Shown one piece after another: positions 7,398-14,874 of a DNA stretch of 16,832 bases. This stretch comes from an uncultured Lachnospiraceae bacterium. Lineage in GTDB: Bacteria; Bacillota; Clostridia; Lachnospirales; Lachnospiraceae. Position numbers and translations under genes: made by a program. The notes beneath the pieces are model-generated. The model had not been told where the DNA came from. It did not search any database and worked only from the letters and a program-made list of their open reading frames with translations. The stretch covers positions 1 to 16,832 of the forward strand of contig CAPQSW010000049.1 of NCBI GenBank assembly GCA_948688495.1, in the 5' to 3' direction. The first letter of the stretch is position 1. The number at the start of each line of letters is the position of its first letter.

Positions 7398-8801
7398 ATG
7401 AAAAATTGCATGAAATATTTCCTGTTGTTATGCCTTAGTATTTTTGTAATGCCGATGGCCGCCCAGGCAGCAGAAAATGATAGTTTTAAAATAGAGAAAG
7501 ACAAGGTGTCGGTATCGCTGAATCTTCCCGAGGGAAAGACGGAAACCATCACTTCGCTCAGGATGCAGATTCTTGTCACGGCAAAAAGCGGCAGTATGGG
7601 CGAACCTGGTTTCGTATTTGACGATGCCATCAAGAGTACGGTGAAGGATGTTTCCATCAGCAATCTGGGAGCGGACGGTTACTCAGTGGACGTAATCCTC
7701 TCAGGGAAAAAAGATCAGGATATTTTTGCGGACAGCGAGTATGTGAAACTGGGAGATTTGTCGCTGCAGCCGACCAGTGAGAAATATGAAATAAAGATAG
7801 AAATTGCTGGTGATAAAGATGCTGAGGGGAAACCTGCCATCTCATGTGTAGATGCCGGCGGGGTATCAGCGATGACTGTTTCGCTTACAGACGCAGAACC
7901 GTTATTGCTGACAGAAGCTAATTATCCAGAGAAGGCCCCAAAACCGGATTACAGTGCATTTAAAAAGAAGATGAAGTTGTCCACTTCCGTGGAAACCGGA
8001 AAAAAACGCGTTACCTTTACATGGGAAAAGGTGAAAGGGGCAGAGGGGTATCTGTTGTATCAATATGATGCAAAGACAAAAAAGTACACACTGCTCAAAA
8101 AGATTTTGGGTGCGGATACGACTACATATTCCAAGAATTATGCGTATGGTACCAAACATTCTTTTAAAATCCGGGCATTTCGGACAGAAAGCGATGGAAG
8201 CATGAAGTATGGAAAGTACAGCCCGGTGGTGAAGGCAGAGGTTGTATTGGCGAAGGTGACGGGAATATCTCCTGAATATCAGAGCAAGTCAAAGGTATCG
8301 CTGTCCTGGAAGAAGGTCAGCGGGGCAAAAGGCTATCAGATTTACCGCAGCAGCACGAAAAACGGGAAATATAAGAAAATTAAGACGGTAAAGGGCGCAG
8401 GGACCCAGAACTGCTCAAATATTAAGCATGCGGATGGAGCTGTTTATTATTACAAAATCCGGGCATATACAACCGGGACCGGCGGGCAGCGCGTATACGG
8501 CAGCTACAGCGCTGTCAAACCAGCGTTTCCAAAGGCGCCAGGACTGCGCGTCAAAAAAGTATCCTCCAAAAAGGTTACCCTGACTTGGAAAAAGGTTGCA
8601 CGTGCAGATGGATATTATGTATATCGCAGTTCCAAAAAATCTGGCAAATATGTCCGTATAAAAACGATTAACCAGGCAGGCGGGACGAGTTATACGAGTA
8701 AAGCACCGGCAGGGAAGTATTACTACAAGGTATGTGCCTTTGAAAAACAGAATGGCAAAAAGCAAAAGGGAGCGGACAGCTTGGCGGTAAAAGCGAAATA
8801 G
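7398..8801 (+). CDS. Secreted protein with cohesin-like domain and three lysine-rich fibronectin-III repeats
   Basis: This 467-residue protein has a signal peptide (residues 1-25, ending AAQAA). Residues ~34-163 look like a cohesin-type beta sandwich: VSVSLNLPEG at the start, a SLRMQILV strand, and YSVDVILSG followed by VKLGDLSLQP, as in the later strands of cohesins. Residues ~190-284, 285-377 and 378-467 are fibronectin-III repeats. The last two share a GY-x-IYRSS-x-K-x-GKY-x-x-IKT pattern and are extremely lysine-rich. No sortase motif, S-layer domain or C-terminal membrane helix is visible; the cationic repeats might bind anionic wall polymers. It follows the dockerin-bearing M60 gene by 25 bases in the same direction, so co-transcription is very likely. 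The simplest model is a small scaffold that captures the peptidase at the cell surface. The fibronectin repeats are clear; the cohesin call is by pattern only. Confidence 0.8.
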   Translation: MKNCMKYFLLLCLSIFVMPMAAQAAENDSFKIEKDKVSVSLNLPEGKTETITSLRMQILVTAKSGSMGEPGFVFDDAIKSTVKDVSISNLGADGYSVDVILSGKKDQDIFADSEYVKLGDLSLQPTSEKYEIKIEIAGDKDAEGKPAISCVDAGGVSAMTVSLTDAEPLLLTEANYPEKAPKPDYSAFKKKMKLSTSVETGKKRVTFTWEKVKGAEGYLLYQYDAKTKKYTLLKKILGADTTTYSKNYAYGTKHSFKIRAFRTESDGSMKYGKYSPVVKAEVVLAKVTGISPEYQSKSKVSLSWKKVSGAKGYQIYRSSTKNGKYKKIKTVKGAGTQNCSNIKHADGAVYYYKIRAYTTGTGGQRVYGSYSAVKPAFPKAPGLRVKKVSSKKVTLTWKKVARADGYYVYRSSKKSGKYVRIKTINQAGGTSYTSKAPAGKYYYKVCAFEKQNGKKQKGADSLAVKAK

Positions 8802-8918
8802 AAAGATTGCTGTTGCTTTTTCTAAGTAATTATTATAAAATACAAAATAGCGTATATTTATACAACATAATTGAAATTAGAACAGTTACGTAAAGAATGA
8901 AAACAGGAGGATGAAAGG
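8802..8918 (+). promoter_or_regulatory. Leader region of the ABC transporter operon with promoter
   Basis: TTGCTT (8813-8818), a 17-base spacer and TAAAAT (8836-8841) form a good promoter just after the stop of the previous gene. The end of the M60/cohesin-like operon shows only a weak hairpin (about 8800-8823) without a clean U-run, so some read-through into this operon is possible. An AGGAGG ribosome site lies at 8905-8910. Confidence 0.55.
8851..8864. promoter_or_regulatory. Possible ArgR-type operator (ARG-box-like palindrome)
   Basis: CGTATATTTATACA contains the palindrome GTATA-TT-TATAC and fits the general ARG-box layout G-x-AT-WWWW-AT-x-C. It begins ten bases after the predicted -10, over or just beyond the transcription start, where a repressor would act. 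AT-rich palindromes arise often by chance, so this is a weak call. Confidence 0.25.
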
Positions 8919-9719
8919 ATGAGACATGGAAAGAAATTAACAGCATTATTGTTGGCAGGGGCTATGCTTACTGGTATCATGGGATGCGGTATCCCGGCAA
9001 ATACTGTCCATTCCCCGGACGACATGGCGGGCAAGAAGATTGGCGTACAGCTTGGAACGACAGGCGATACCCTGGTGACGGATGCATATAAGGATGACAG
9101 CAGCACGACCGTGGAGCGTTATAAGAAGGGAGCGGATGCGGTGCAGTCCTTAAAGCAGGGCAAGATCGACTGTGTCGTTATCGACTCAGAACCTGCAAAG
9201 GCATTTGTAGAGCAGAATAATGACCTTACAGTTCTTGATACCGAGTATACCGACGAGGATTATGCGATTGCCATTGCTAAGGATAATACAGAGCTAAGAG
9301 ACAAAATCAATACGGCGCTGGGTGAGCTGCAGTCAGATGGGACTCTGGATCAGATTATGACTAATTATACAGGCGGCGATGCAATCGGAACCTGCCCTTA
9401 TGAATCCCCGGCAGACGTAGACCGTTCCAATGGCAAGCTTGTAATGGCAACCAATGCGGCATTTAAACCTTATGAATATTATGAGGACAATGAGATTGTC
9501 GGGATTGACCCGGATATTGCACAGGCAGTGGCTGATAAGCTGGGCATGGAACTTGAGATTCTTGACATGGATTTTGACGCCATCATCAATGCGGTACAGT
9601 CCGGCAAAGCAGACATTGGCGTGGCAGGGATGACCGTCAATGAAGAACGTTTGCAGAGCATTGACTTTACCGATACTTATGCGAAGGCGAAACAGGTAAT
9701 CATTGTTCGTGCAAAATAG
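8919..9719 (+). CDS. Circularly permuted amino acid ABC transporter substrate-binding lipoprotein
   Basis: This 266-residue family-3 solute-binding protein is lipid-anchored through C23 (signal peptide ending GIMG-C). The order of its halves is reversed. Residues ~32-152 match what is normally the second half: SPDDMAGKKIGVQLGTTGD at the start, VVIDSEPA with D89, and ELQSDGTLDQIMTNYTG at the end. Residues ~172-266 match what is normally the first half: NGKLVMATNAAFKPYEYY, VGIDPDIAQAVADKLG, GMTVNEERLQSIDFTD with R244, ending in QVIIVRAK. R244 and D89 correspond to the residues that usually hold the ligand's alpha-carboxylate and alpha-amino groups, so amino acid binding should be kept. A linker (~153-171) joins the old C- and N-termini. 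The ATG at 8919 lies eight bases after AGGAGG. A permease and an ATPase follow. Which amino acid is bound cannot be read from the sequence. Confidence 0.93.
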   Translation: MRHGKKLTALLLAGAMLTGIMGCGIPANTVHSPDDMAGKKIGVQLGTTGDTLVTDAYKDDSSTTVERYKKGADAVQSLKQGKIDCVVIDSEPAKAFVEQNNDLTVLDTEYTDEDYAIAIAKDNTELRDKINTALGELQSDGTLDQIMTNYTGGDAIGTCPYESPADVDRSNGKLVMATNAAFKPYEYYEDNEIVGIDPDIAQAVADKLGMELEILDMDFDAIINAVQSGKADIGVAGMTVNEERLQSIDFTDTYAKAKQVIIVRAK

Positions 9720-9730
9720 GAGGAACTGTA

Positions 9731-10420
9731 GTGCAAAATTTTGTTGAACAGTTTACATTAAATTTTATTAACGATAACAGATACCGGTACATATTGGATG
9801 GATTTGTCAACACCTTAATTATTACGTTCTTGGCGGCGCTTTTGGGAATTGCCCTTGGATTTCTGGTGGCAATTATCCGTTCTGGCCATGACAAGACCGG
9901 ACATATGAAGATTCCAAACTTTATTTGCCAGGTATATCTGACGGTTGTGCGGGGAACGCCGACTATGATTCAGCTTCTGATTATTTACTATGTAATTTTT
10001 GCATCGGTGAATGTCTCGAAGATTTTAGCCGCGGTTGTGGCGTTTGGGCTTAATTCCGGCGCCTATGTGGCAGAGATTGTCCGTTCCGGTATCATGTCTG
10101 TGGATGAGGGTCAGTCCGAGGCAGGCAGAAGCCTTGGACTCAATTACCGCCAGACCATGCAGTTTATCATTATGCCGCAGGCTTTTAAGAATGTACTTCC
10201 CGCTTTGGGAAATGAATTTATCGTATTATTAAAAGAGACCTCTATCAGCGGTTATATTGGCTTGACGGATTTGACACACGGCGGAGATATTATCCGGGGA
10301 ATTACATTTTCCCCATTTATGCCGCTGATTGCTGTAGCATTGATTTACCTGCTGTTGGTGACAGGGCTGTCCTGGTGCGTGAACAGGCTGGAAAGGAGGC
10401 TGAGGGTCAGTGAGCGGTAA
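9731..10420 (+). CDS. Amino acid ABC transporter permease (HisM/GlnP type)
   Basis: This 229-residue inner-membrane subunit of a polar amino acid importer has membrane segments near residues 22-50, 70-95, 97-115, 155-170 and 190-215. The EAA loop that contacts the ATPase is present as EAGRSLGLNYRQTMQFIIMP, and VRGTPTMIQLLIIY is typical of the family. The length matches the usual 215-240. The start is GTG at 9731; AGGAGG (9718-9723) overlaps the stop of the binding-protein gene and lies seven bases upstream, and no ATG fits. The transporter should work as a homodimer here, since only one permease is encoded. Its last 11 bases overlap the ATPase gene. Confidence 0.95.
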   Translation: MQNFVEQFTLNFINDNRYRYILDGFVNTLIITFLAALLGIALGFLVAIIRSGHDKTGHMKIPNFICQVYLTVVRGTPTMIQLLIIYYVIFASVNVSKILAAVVAFGLNSGAYVAEIVRSGIMSVDEGQSEAGRSLGLNYRQTMQFIIMPQAFKNVLPALGNEFIVLLKETSISGYIGLTDLTHGGDIIRGITFSPFMPLIAVALIYLLLVTGLSWCVNRLERRLRVSER

Positions 10421-11147
10421 GGTATTGCTGGAAACAAAAGATTTACGGAAAGATTTTGGCGGTAATCAGGTGCTTCGTGGCATCAGCACCCGGGTCTGCC
10501 AGGGAGAGGTCGTTGCAATTATCGGACCTTCCGGCTGTGGGAAGTCAACCTTCCTGCGCTCCCTGAATCTCCTGGAGGTGCCAACCGGGGGGAGCGTGGT
10601 TTTTGAGGGAAATGAGATTACCGCGCCTGGTACGGATGTCAATAAAATCCGCCAGAAGATTGGCATGGTATTTCAGCAGTTTAATCTGTTTGCCAATCTC
10701 AGCATTCAGGAGAATATTACGCTGGCTCCGGTGAAGCTTGGGCTCATGAGCAAAGAGGAGGCAGATAAACGTGCCGTGGAGTTATTGGAGCGCGTGGGGC
10801 TTCCCGATAAGGCTGGGGCTTACCCCTCCATGCTGTCCGGTGGACAGAAGCAGAGGATTGCCATTGCCCGCGCCCTTGCCATGAATCCGGACGTGATGCT
10901 CTTTGACGAGCCGACTTCGGCATTGGACCCTGAGATGGTGGGGGAAGTGCTGGAGCTTATGAAGGAGCTGGCAAAAGACGGTATGACAATGATTGTCGTG
11001 ACGCATGAGATGGGATTTGCCAGGGAGGTGGCAAGCCGCGTGATGTTTATCAACGAGGGTGTAATCTGTGAGGAGAATGAGCCAAGGGAGTTTTTTGAAC
11101 ATCCCAGGAATCAGAGGCTTCAAGATTTTCTGTCGAAAGTATTATAA
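10410..11147 (+). CDS. Amino acid ABC transporter ATP-binding protein (GlnQ/HisP type)
   Basis: This 245-residue ATPase drives the importer. Walker A is G39-PSGCGKST (39-47), the Q-loop is in VFQQFNLF (87-94), the signature LSGGQ is at 142-146, Walker B is VMLFDE (162-167, E167 catalytic), the D-loop is SALD, and the switch histidine is H199. All are intact and the length is usual for the family. The GTG start at 10410 overlaps the permease end by 11 bases and is preceded by AAAGGAGG, indicating translational coupling. A terminator follows shortly after the stop. The full system is therefore one binding protein, one permease and one ATPase. Confidence 0.96.
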   Translation: MSGKVLLETKDLRKDFGGNQVLRGISTRVCQGEVVAIIGPSGCGKSTFLRSLNLLEVPTGGSVVFEGNEITAPGTDVNKIRQKIGMVFQQFNLFANLSIQENITLAPVKLGLMSKEEADKRAVELLERVGLPDKAGAYPSMLSGGQKQRIAIARALAMNPDVMLFDEPTSALDPEMVGEVLELMKELAKDGMTMIVVTHEMGFAREVASRVMFINEGVICEENEPREFFEHPRNQRLQDFLSKVL

Positions 11148-11154
11148 AGATTTT

Positions 11155-11186
11155 AAAGCGTCGGATAAGAAATTTCCGGCGTTTTT
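11155..11186 (+). terminator. Rho-independent terminator of the ABC transporter operon
   Basis: AAAGCGUCGGA pairs with UCCGGCGUUUU through 11 positions (two are G-U pairs), with a 9-base loop, and ends in a run of U. It begins seven bases after the ATPase stop. Confidence 0.8.
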
Positions 11187-11188
11187 CT

Positions 11189-11217
11189 TTGCATATTTTG
11201 TCAATAAAGGGTAAAAT
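11189..11217 (+). promoter_or_regulatory. Candidate promoter of dnaE
   Basis: TTGCAT (11189-11194), a 17-base spacer and TAAAAT (11212-11217). It directly follows the terminator and gives a leader of about 45 bases before dnaE. The -35 is only a partial match. Confidence 0.45.
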
Positions 11218-11268
11218 AGAAAAAGATGTAGCGTTATACGGAAAGAAATATACAGATGGGAGGATACC

Positions 11269-14200
11269 ATGTCATTTGTACATCTTCACGTCCACACGGA
11301 ATACAGCCTTCTGGACGGATCTAATAAGATAAAGGAATACGTTGCCAGGGTAAAGGAACTGGGTATGAATGCAGCGGCAATTACAGATCACGGGGTCATG
11401 TACGGCGTTATTGATTTCTACCGCGAGGCAAGAGCGGCAGGGATTCGGCCGATTTTGGGCTGTGAGGTTTACGTTGCACCTGGTTCCAGGTTTGACCGTG
11501 AGAAAGTGGAGGGCGAAGACCGGTATTTCCATTTGATTTTGCTGGCAGAGAACAATACAGGTTATCAGAATCTGATGAAGATTGTTTCCCGTGGTTTCAC
11601 CGAAGGATATTATTACCGTCCCAGGGTGGACAGGGAGGTACTGGAGACTTACCATGAAGGTCTGATTGTGCTCAGTGCCTGCCTTGCCGGGGAAGTGCAA
11701 AAGCTGCTGCAGAGAGGACTTTATGAAGAAGCAAGGGAGGCGGCGTTGTGGCATGATCAGACGTTTGGGCATGGGAATTATTTTCTGGAGCTGCAGGACC
11801 ACGGGCTGCCGGAACAGCAGTATGTAAACCAGCAGCTCTTGCGTCTTAGCCAGGACACCGGGATTGCGCTTGTAGCGACGAATGATGTCCATTACACCTA
11901 TGAGGCGGACGTGGATTCCCACGATATTCTTTTATGTATCCAGACGGGCAAGAAACTGGCGAATGAGAACCGGATGCGCTATGAGGGAGGACAGTTTTAT
12001 GTTAAGTCAGAGGAAGAAATGCGCACTTTGTTTCCCTATGCGCAGGAGGCTTTGGATAATACCCAAAAGATTGCAGACCGTTGTAACGTTGAGATCGAAT
12101 TTGGCGTGACGAAGCTCCCCAAATTTGATGTTCCAGAAGGGTATACCTCATGGGAATACTTAAACGAGCTCTGCCATGAAGGTTTGCAGCGGCGGTATCC
12201 GGCAGAGGGCGGTATGGTCGAGATTCCAGGAAAGGCTCTGCCGTTAAGGTTTGAGGAATTAAAGAGCCAGCTGCAGTATGAGCTTGATATTATAAAGCAG
12301 ATGGGGTATGTAGATTATTTTCTGATTGTATGGGACTTCATCCGTTTTGCCAGGGAGAGCGGGATTGCCGTTGGGCCGGGACGTGGGAGCGCGGCGGGAA
12401 GCCTGGTATCGTATACGCTGGAGATTACGAATATTGATCCGATACGTTACAGCCTTATTTTTGAACGTTTCTTGAACCCGGAACGTGTAACGATGCCGGA
12501 TATTGATATTGATTTCTGTGTGGAGCGGCGTCAGGAAGTGATTGATTATGTCAGTAAGAAATACGGCAAAGACCGTGTCGTGCAGATTGTTACCTTTGGT
12601 ACGATGGCGGCCCGCGGCGTTATCCGGGATGTGGGAAGGGTCATGGATCTTCCCTATGCCTTTGTGGACGGCGTTGCCAAGCAGATTCCACAGGAACTTG
12701 GAATTACGATTGATAAGGCGCTGCAGATGAATCCGGAGCTAAGGAATCTCTATGAAAATGATGAAAGCATACATAGACTGATTGACATGTCCAAACGTCT
12801 GGAGGGATTGCCCAGGCACACCTCCATGCACGCAGCGGGTGTGGTTATCAGCTCTAAGGCAGTGGACGAATTTGTGCCGCTTTCCAGAGGAAGCGACGGC
12901 GCTATTACGACGCAGTTTACCATGACAACCCTGGAGGAATTGGGACTCTTGAAGATGGATTTCCTGGGCCTTAGGAACCTGACTGTCATCCAGCATGCAG
13001 TAGGCTTGATTCATGCCAGTCAGAAGGCGGAGAATCCAGGGATTGAAAAATCGCAGCTTTTTGATATTGACAGGATAGATTTTGATGATAAGAATGTTTT
13101 AGAATCCCTGGGAACAGGGCGGACGGACGGCGTTTTTCAGTTGGAAAGTGCGGGTATGAAGAATTTTATGAAGGAGTTAAAGCCAAAGAGCCTGGAGGAT
13201 ATTATCGCTGGGATTTCCCTTTACCGTCCGGGTCCCATGGATTTTATTCCCGCCTATATCAGAGGTAAGAACAATCCGCAGACCATCACCTATGACTGTC
13301 CGCAGTTGGAGCCGATTTTAGAGCCAACCTATGGCTGTATCGTCTATCAGGAGCAGGTGATGCAGATTGTCCGTGACCTTGCGGGATATACGTTAGGCAG
13401 AAGTGATCTTGTGCGCCGTGCTATGTCCAAGAAGAAGGCGTCTGTGATGGAGAAGGAACGAAAGAATTTCGTCTACGGGAATGAGGAAGAAGGCGTTCCA
13501 GGCTGCGCAAGCAATGGAATCAGTGCGCAGGTTGCGAATAAAATATTTGATGAGATGACGGATTTTGCTAAATATGCATTTAATAAATCCCATGCTGCCG
13601 CCTATGCGGTGGTGGCATATCAGACAGCGTATTTGAAATATCATTATCCGATGGAATATATGGCGGCACTGATGAGTTCCGTGATGGATCATGTCTCAAA
13701 GCTTTCCGAGTATATTTTTACCTGCCGGCAAATGGGGCTTACACTGCTTCCGCCAAGTATCAACGAAGGAGAGAGTGAATTTTCCGTATCTGGGAATGCT
13801 ATCCGTTATGGATTATCCGCCATTAAGAGCGTAAGCCACACCTTTATTGAGAAGCTTTGCGAGGAGCGCTTGGAGCGTGGGAAATTTAAGAGCCTTTCCG
13901 ATTTTTTAACCCGTATGGCGGACTGTGAAATCAACCGGAGGATGGTGGAAAATCTTATCAAGTCAGGGGCGCTTGACGGTCTTGGCGCTACCAGAAAGCA
14001 GTGTATGATGGTATATGCGGGCATCATGGATGATATTGCCAGGGATAAAAAAAGTACCATGGCGGGGCAGATGACATTGTTCGACCTTGCCGGGGAAGAA
14101 GCAAAGGCGGATTTCGAGGTGAAAATGCCGGATGTGGGGGAATATCCCAAGGAAATGTATCTTAGCTTCGAGAAAGAGGTCCTTGGCGTATATATCAGCG

Positions 14201-14820
14201 GCCATCCTTTAGAGGAATATGAGGAGAAATGGCGCAAAAATATCACAAGGGTCACGACGGATTTCGTATTGGAGGAAGAAAGCGGGCAGACAAGGGTTAG
14301 AGATGGGGAGCTTGCAATTGTGGGCGGTATGATTGTGGATAAGACCATAAAGTATACCAAACATAACCAGACGATGGCATTCATCACGCTTGAGGACTTG
14401 GTTGGAACATTGGAAATTATTATTTTTCCCAAAAGCTATGAGGCAAACAGCCGCCTTTTGAATGTAGATGAAAAGGTATTTATCCGCGGGCGTGTGTCCA
14501 CGGAGGAAGAAAAAAATGGAAAATTAATCTGCGAGCGCATGTATTCCTTTGATGATACCAAAAAAGAACTCTGGCTGCAGTTTGCAGCAAGAGAGGATTA
14601 TGAAAAGCGGGAGAAAGAGCTGTTTGAAATTATAAAAGACAGCGATGGAAAAGATCGTATTGTCATCTATATTTCCAGTGAAAAACAGATGAAACGGCTT
14701 CCGCCCAGCCAGAGTATTTCTGTACAGCCAAGGCTCATCGACAGATTGACGAAGTTTTTGGGGGAAAATAATGTAAAAGTTGTTGAAAAGCATATTGAAA
14801 ATCTTGCCAAAAGAGATTAA
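11269..14820 (+). CDS. dnaE: DNA polymerase III alpha subunit, DnaE type
   Basis: This 1183-residue replicative polymerase extends DNA primers at the fork; in Firmicutes it works beside PolC. The PHP domain (1-~215) keeps all nine expected metal ligands: H7, H9, D16, H41, E66, H88, C138, D206 and H208. The palm shows GPGRGSAAGS (369-378) and the catalytic aspartates in PDIDIDF (D411, D413), with the third in MDFLGL (D564). A helix-hairpin-helix region lies near 885-910, and an OB fold near 1015-1090 starts LAIVGGMIVDK. The length is normal for the DnaE family. The ATG at 11269 follows a GGGAGG ribosome site. It is followed by pfkA after 54 bases without a terminator; dnaE and pfkA are also close neighbours in other Firmicutes. 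Confidence 0.97.
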   Translation: MSFVHLHVHTEYSLLDGSNKIKEYVARVKELGMNAAAITDHGVMYGVIDFYREARAAGIRPILGCEVYVAPGSRFDREKVEGEDRYFHLILLAENNTGYQNLMKIVSRGFTEGYYYRPRVDREVLETYHEGLIVLSACLAGEVQKLLQRGLYEEAREAALWHDQTFGHGNYFLELQDHGLPEQQYVNQQLLRLSQDTGIALVATNDVHYTYEADVDSHDILLCIQTGKKLANENRMRYEGGQFYVKSEEEMRTLFPYAQEALDNTQKIADRCNVEIEFGVTKLPKFDVPEGYTSWEYLNELCHEGLQRRYPAEGGMVEIPGKALPLRFEELKSQLQYELDIIKQMGYVDYFLIVWDFIRFARESGIAVGPGRGSAAGSLVSYTLEITNIDPIRYSLIFERFLNPERVTMPDIDIDFCVERRQEVIDYVSKKYGKDRVVQIVTFGTMAARGVIRDVGRVMDLPYAFVDGVAKQIPQELGITIDKALQMNPELRNLYENDESIHRLIDMSKRLEGLPRHTSMHAAGVVISSKAVDEFVPLSRGSDGAITTQFTMTTLEELGLLKMDFLGLRNLTVIQHAVGLIHASQKAENPGIEKSQLFDIDRIDFDDKNVLESLGTGRTDGVFQLESAGMKNFMKELKPKSLEDIIAGISLYRPGPMDFIPAYIRGKNNPQTITYDCPQLEPILEPTYGCIVYQEQVMQIVRDLAGYTLGRSDLVRRAMSKKKASVMEKERKNFVYGNEEEGVPGCASNGISAQVANKIFDEMTDFAKYAFNKSHAAAYAVVAYQTAYLKYHYPMEYMAALMSSVMDHVSKLSEYIFTCRQMGLTLLPPSINEGESEFSVSGNAIRYGLSAIKSVSHTFIEKLCEERLERGKFKSLSDFLTRMADCEINRRMVENLIKSGALDGLGATRKQCMMVYAGIMDDIARDKKSTMAGQMTLFDLAGEEAKADFEVKMPDVGEYPKEMYLSFEKEVLGVYISGHPLEEYEEKWRKNITRVTTDFVLEEESGQTRVRDGELAIVGGMIVDKTIKYTKHNQTMAFITLEDLVGTLEIIIFPKSYEANSRLLNVDEKVFIRGRVSTEEEKNGKLICERMYSFDDTKKELWLQFAAREDYEKREKELFEIIKDSDGKDRIVIYISSEKQMKRLPPSQSISVQPRLIDRLTKFLGENNVKVVEKHIENLAKRD

Positions 14821-14874
14821 AATAGAATAAATTGGACGTAATGGAAATTAATATAGAGACAGGAGGAATTTGTT

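Noticed and set aside
8800..8823. Possible terminator after the cohesin-like gene
   Set aside because: Only a weak, bulged stem of mainly A-U pairs can be drawn and no U-run follows it; too poor to call.
8911..8922. Tiny ORF ATG-AAA-GGA-TGA directly before the binding-protein start
   Set aside because: Its ATG follows the GGAGG without any spacer, so a ribosome would not start there; ATG 8919 has proper spacing.
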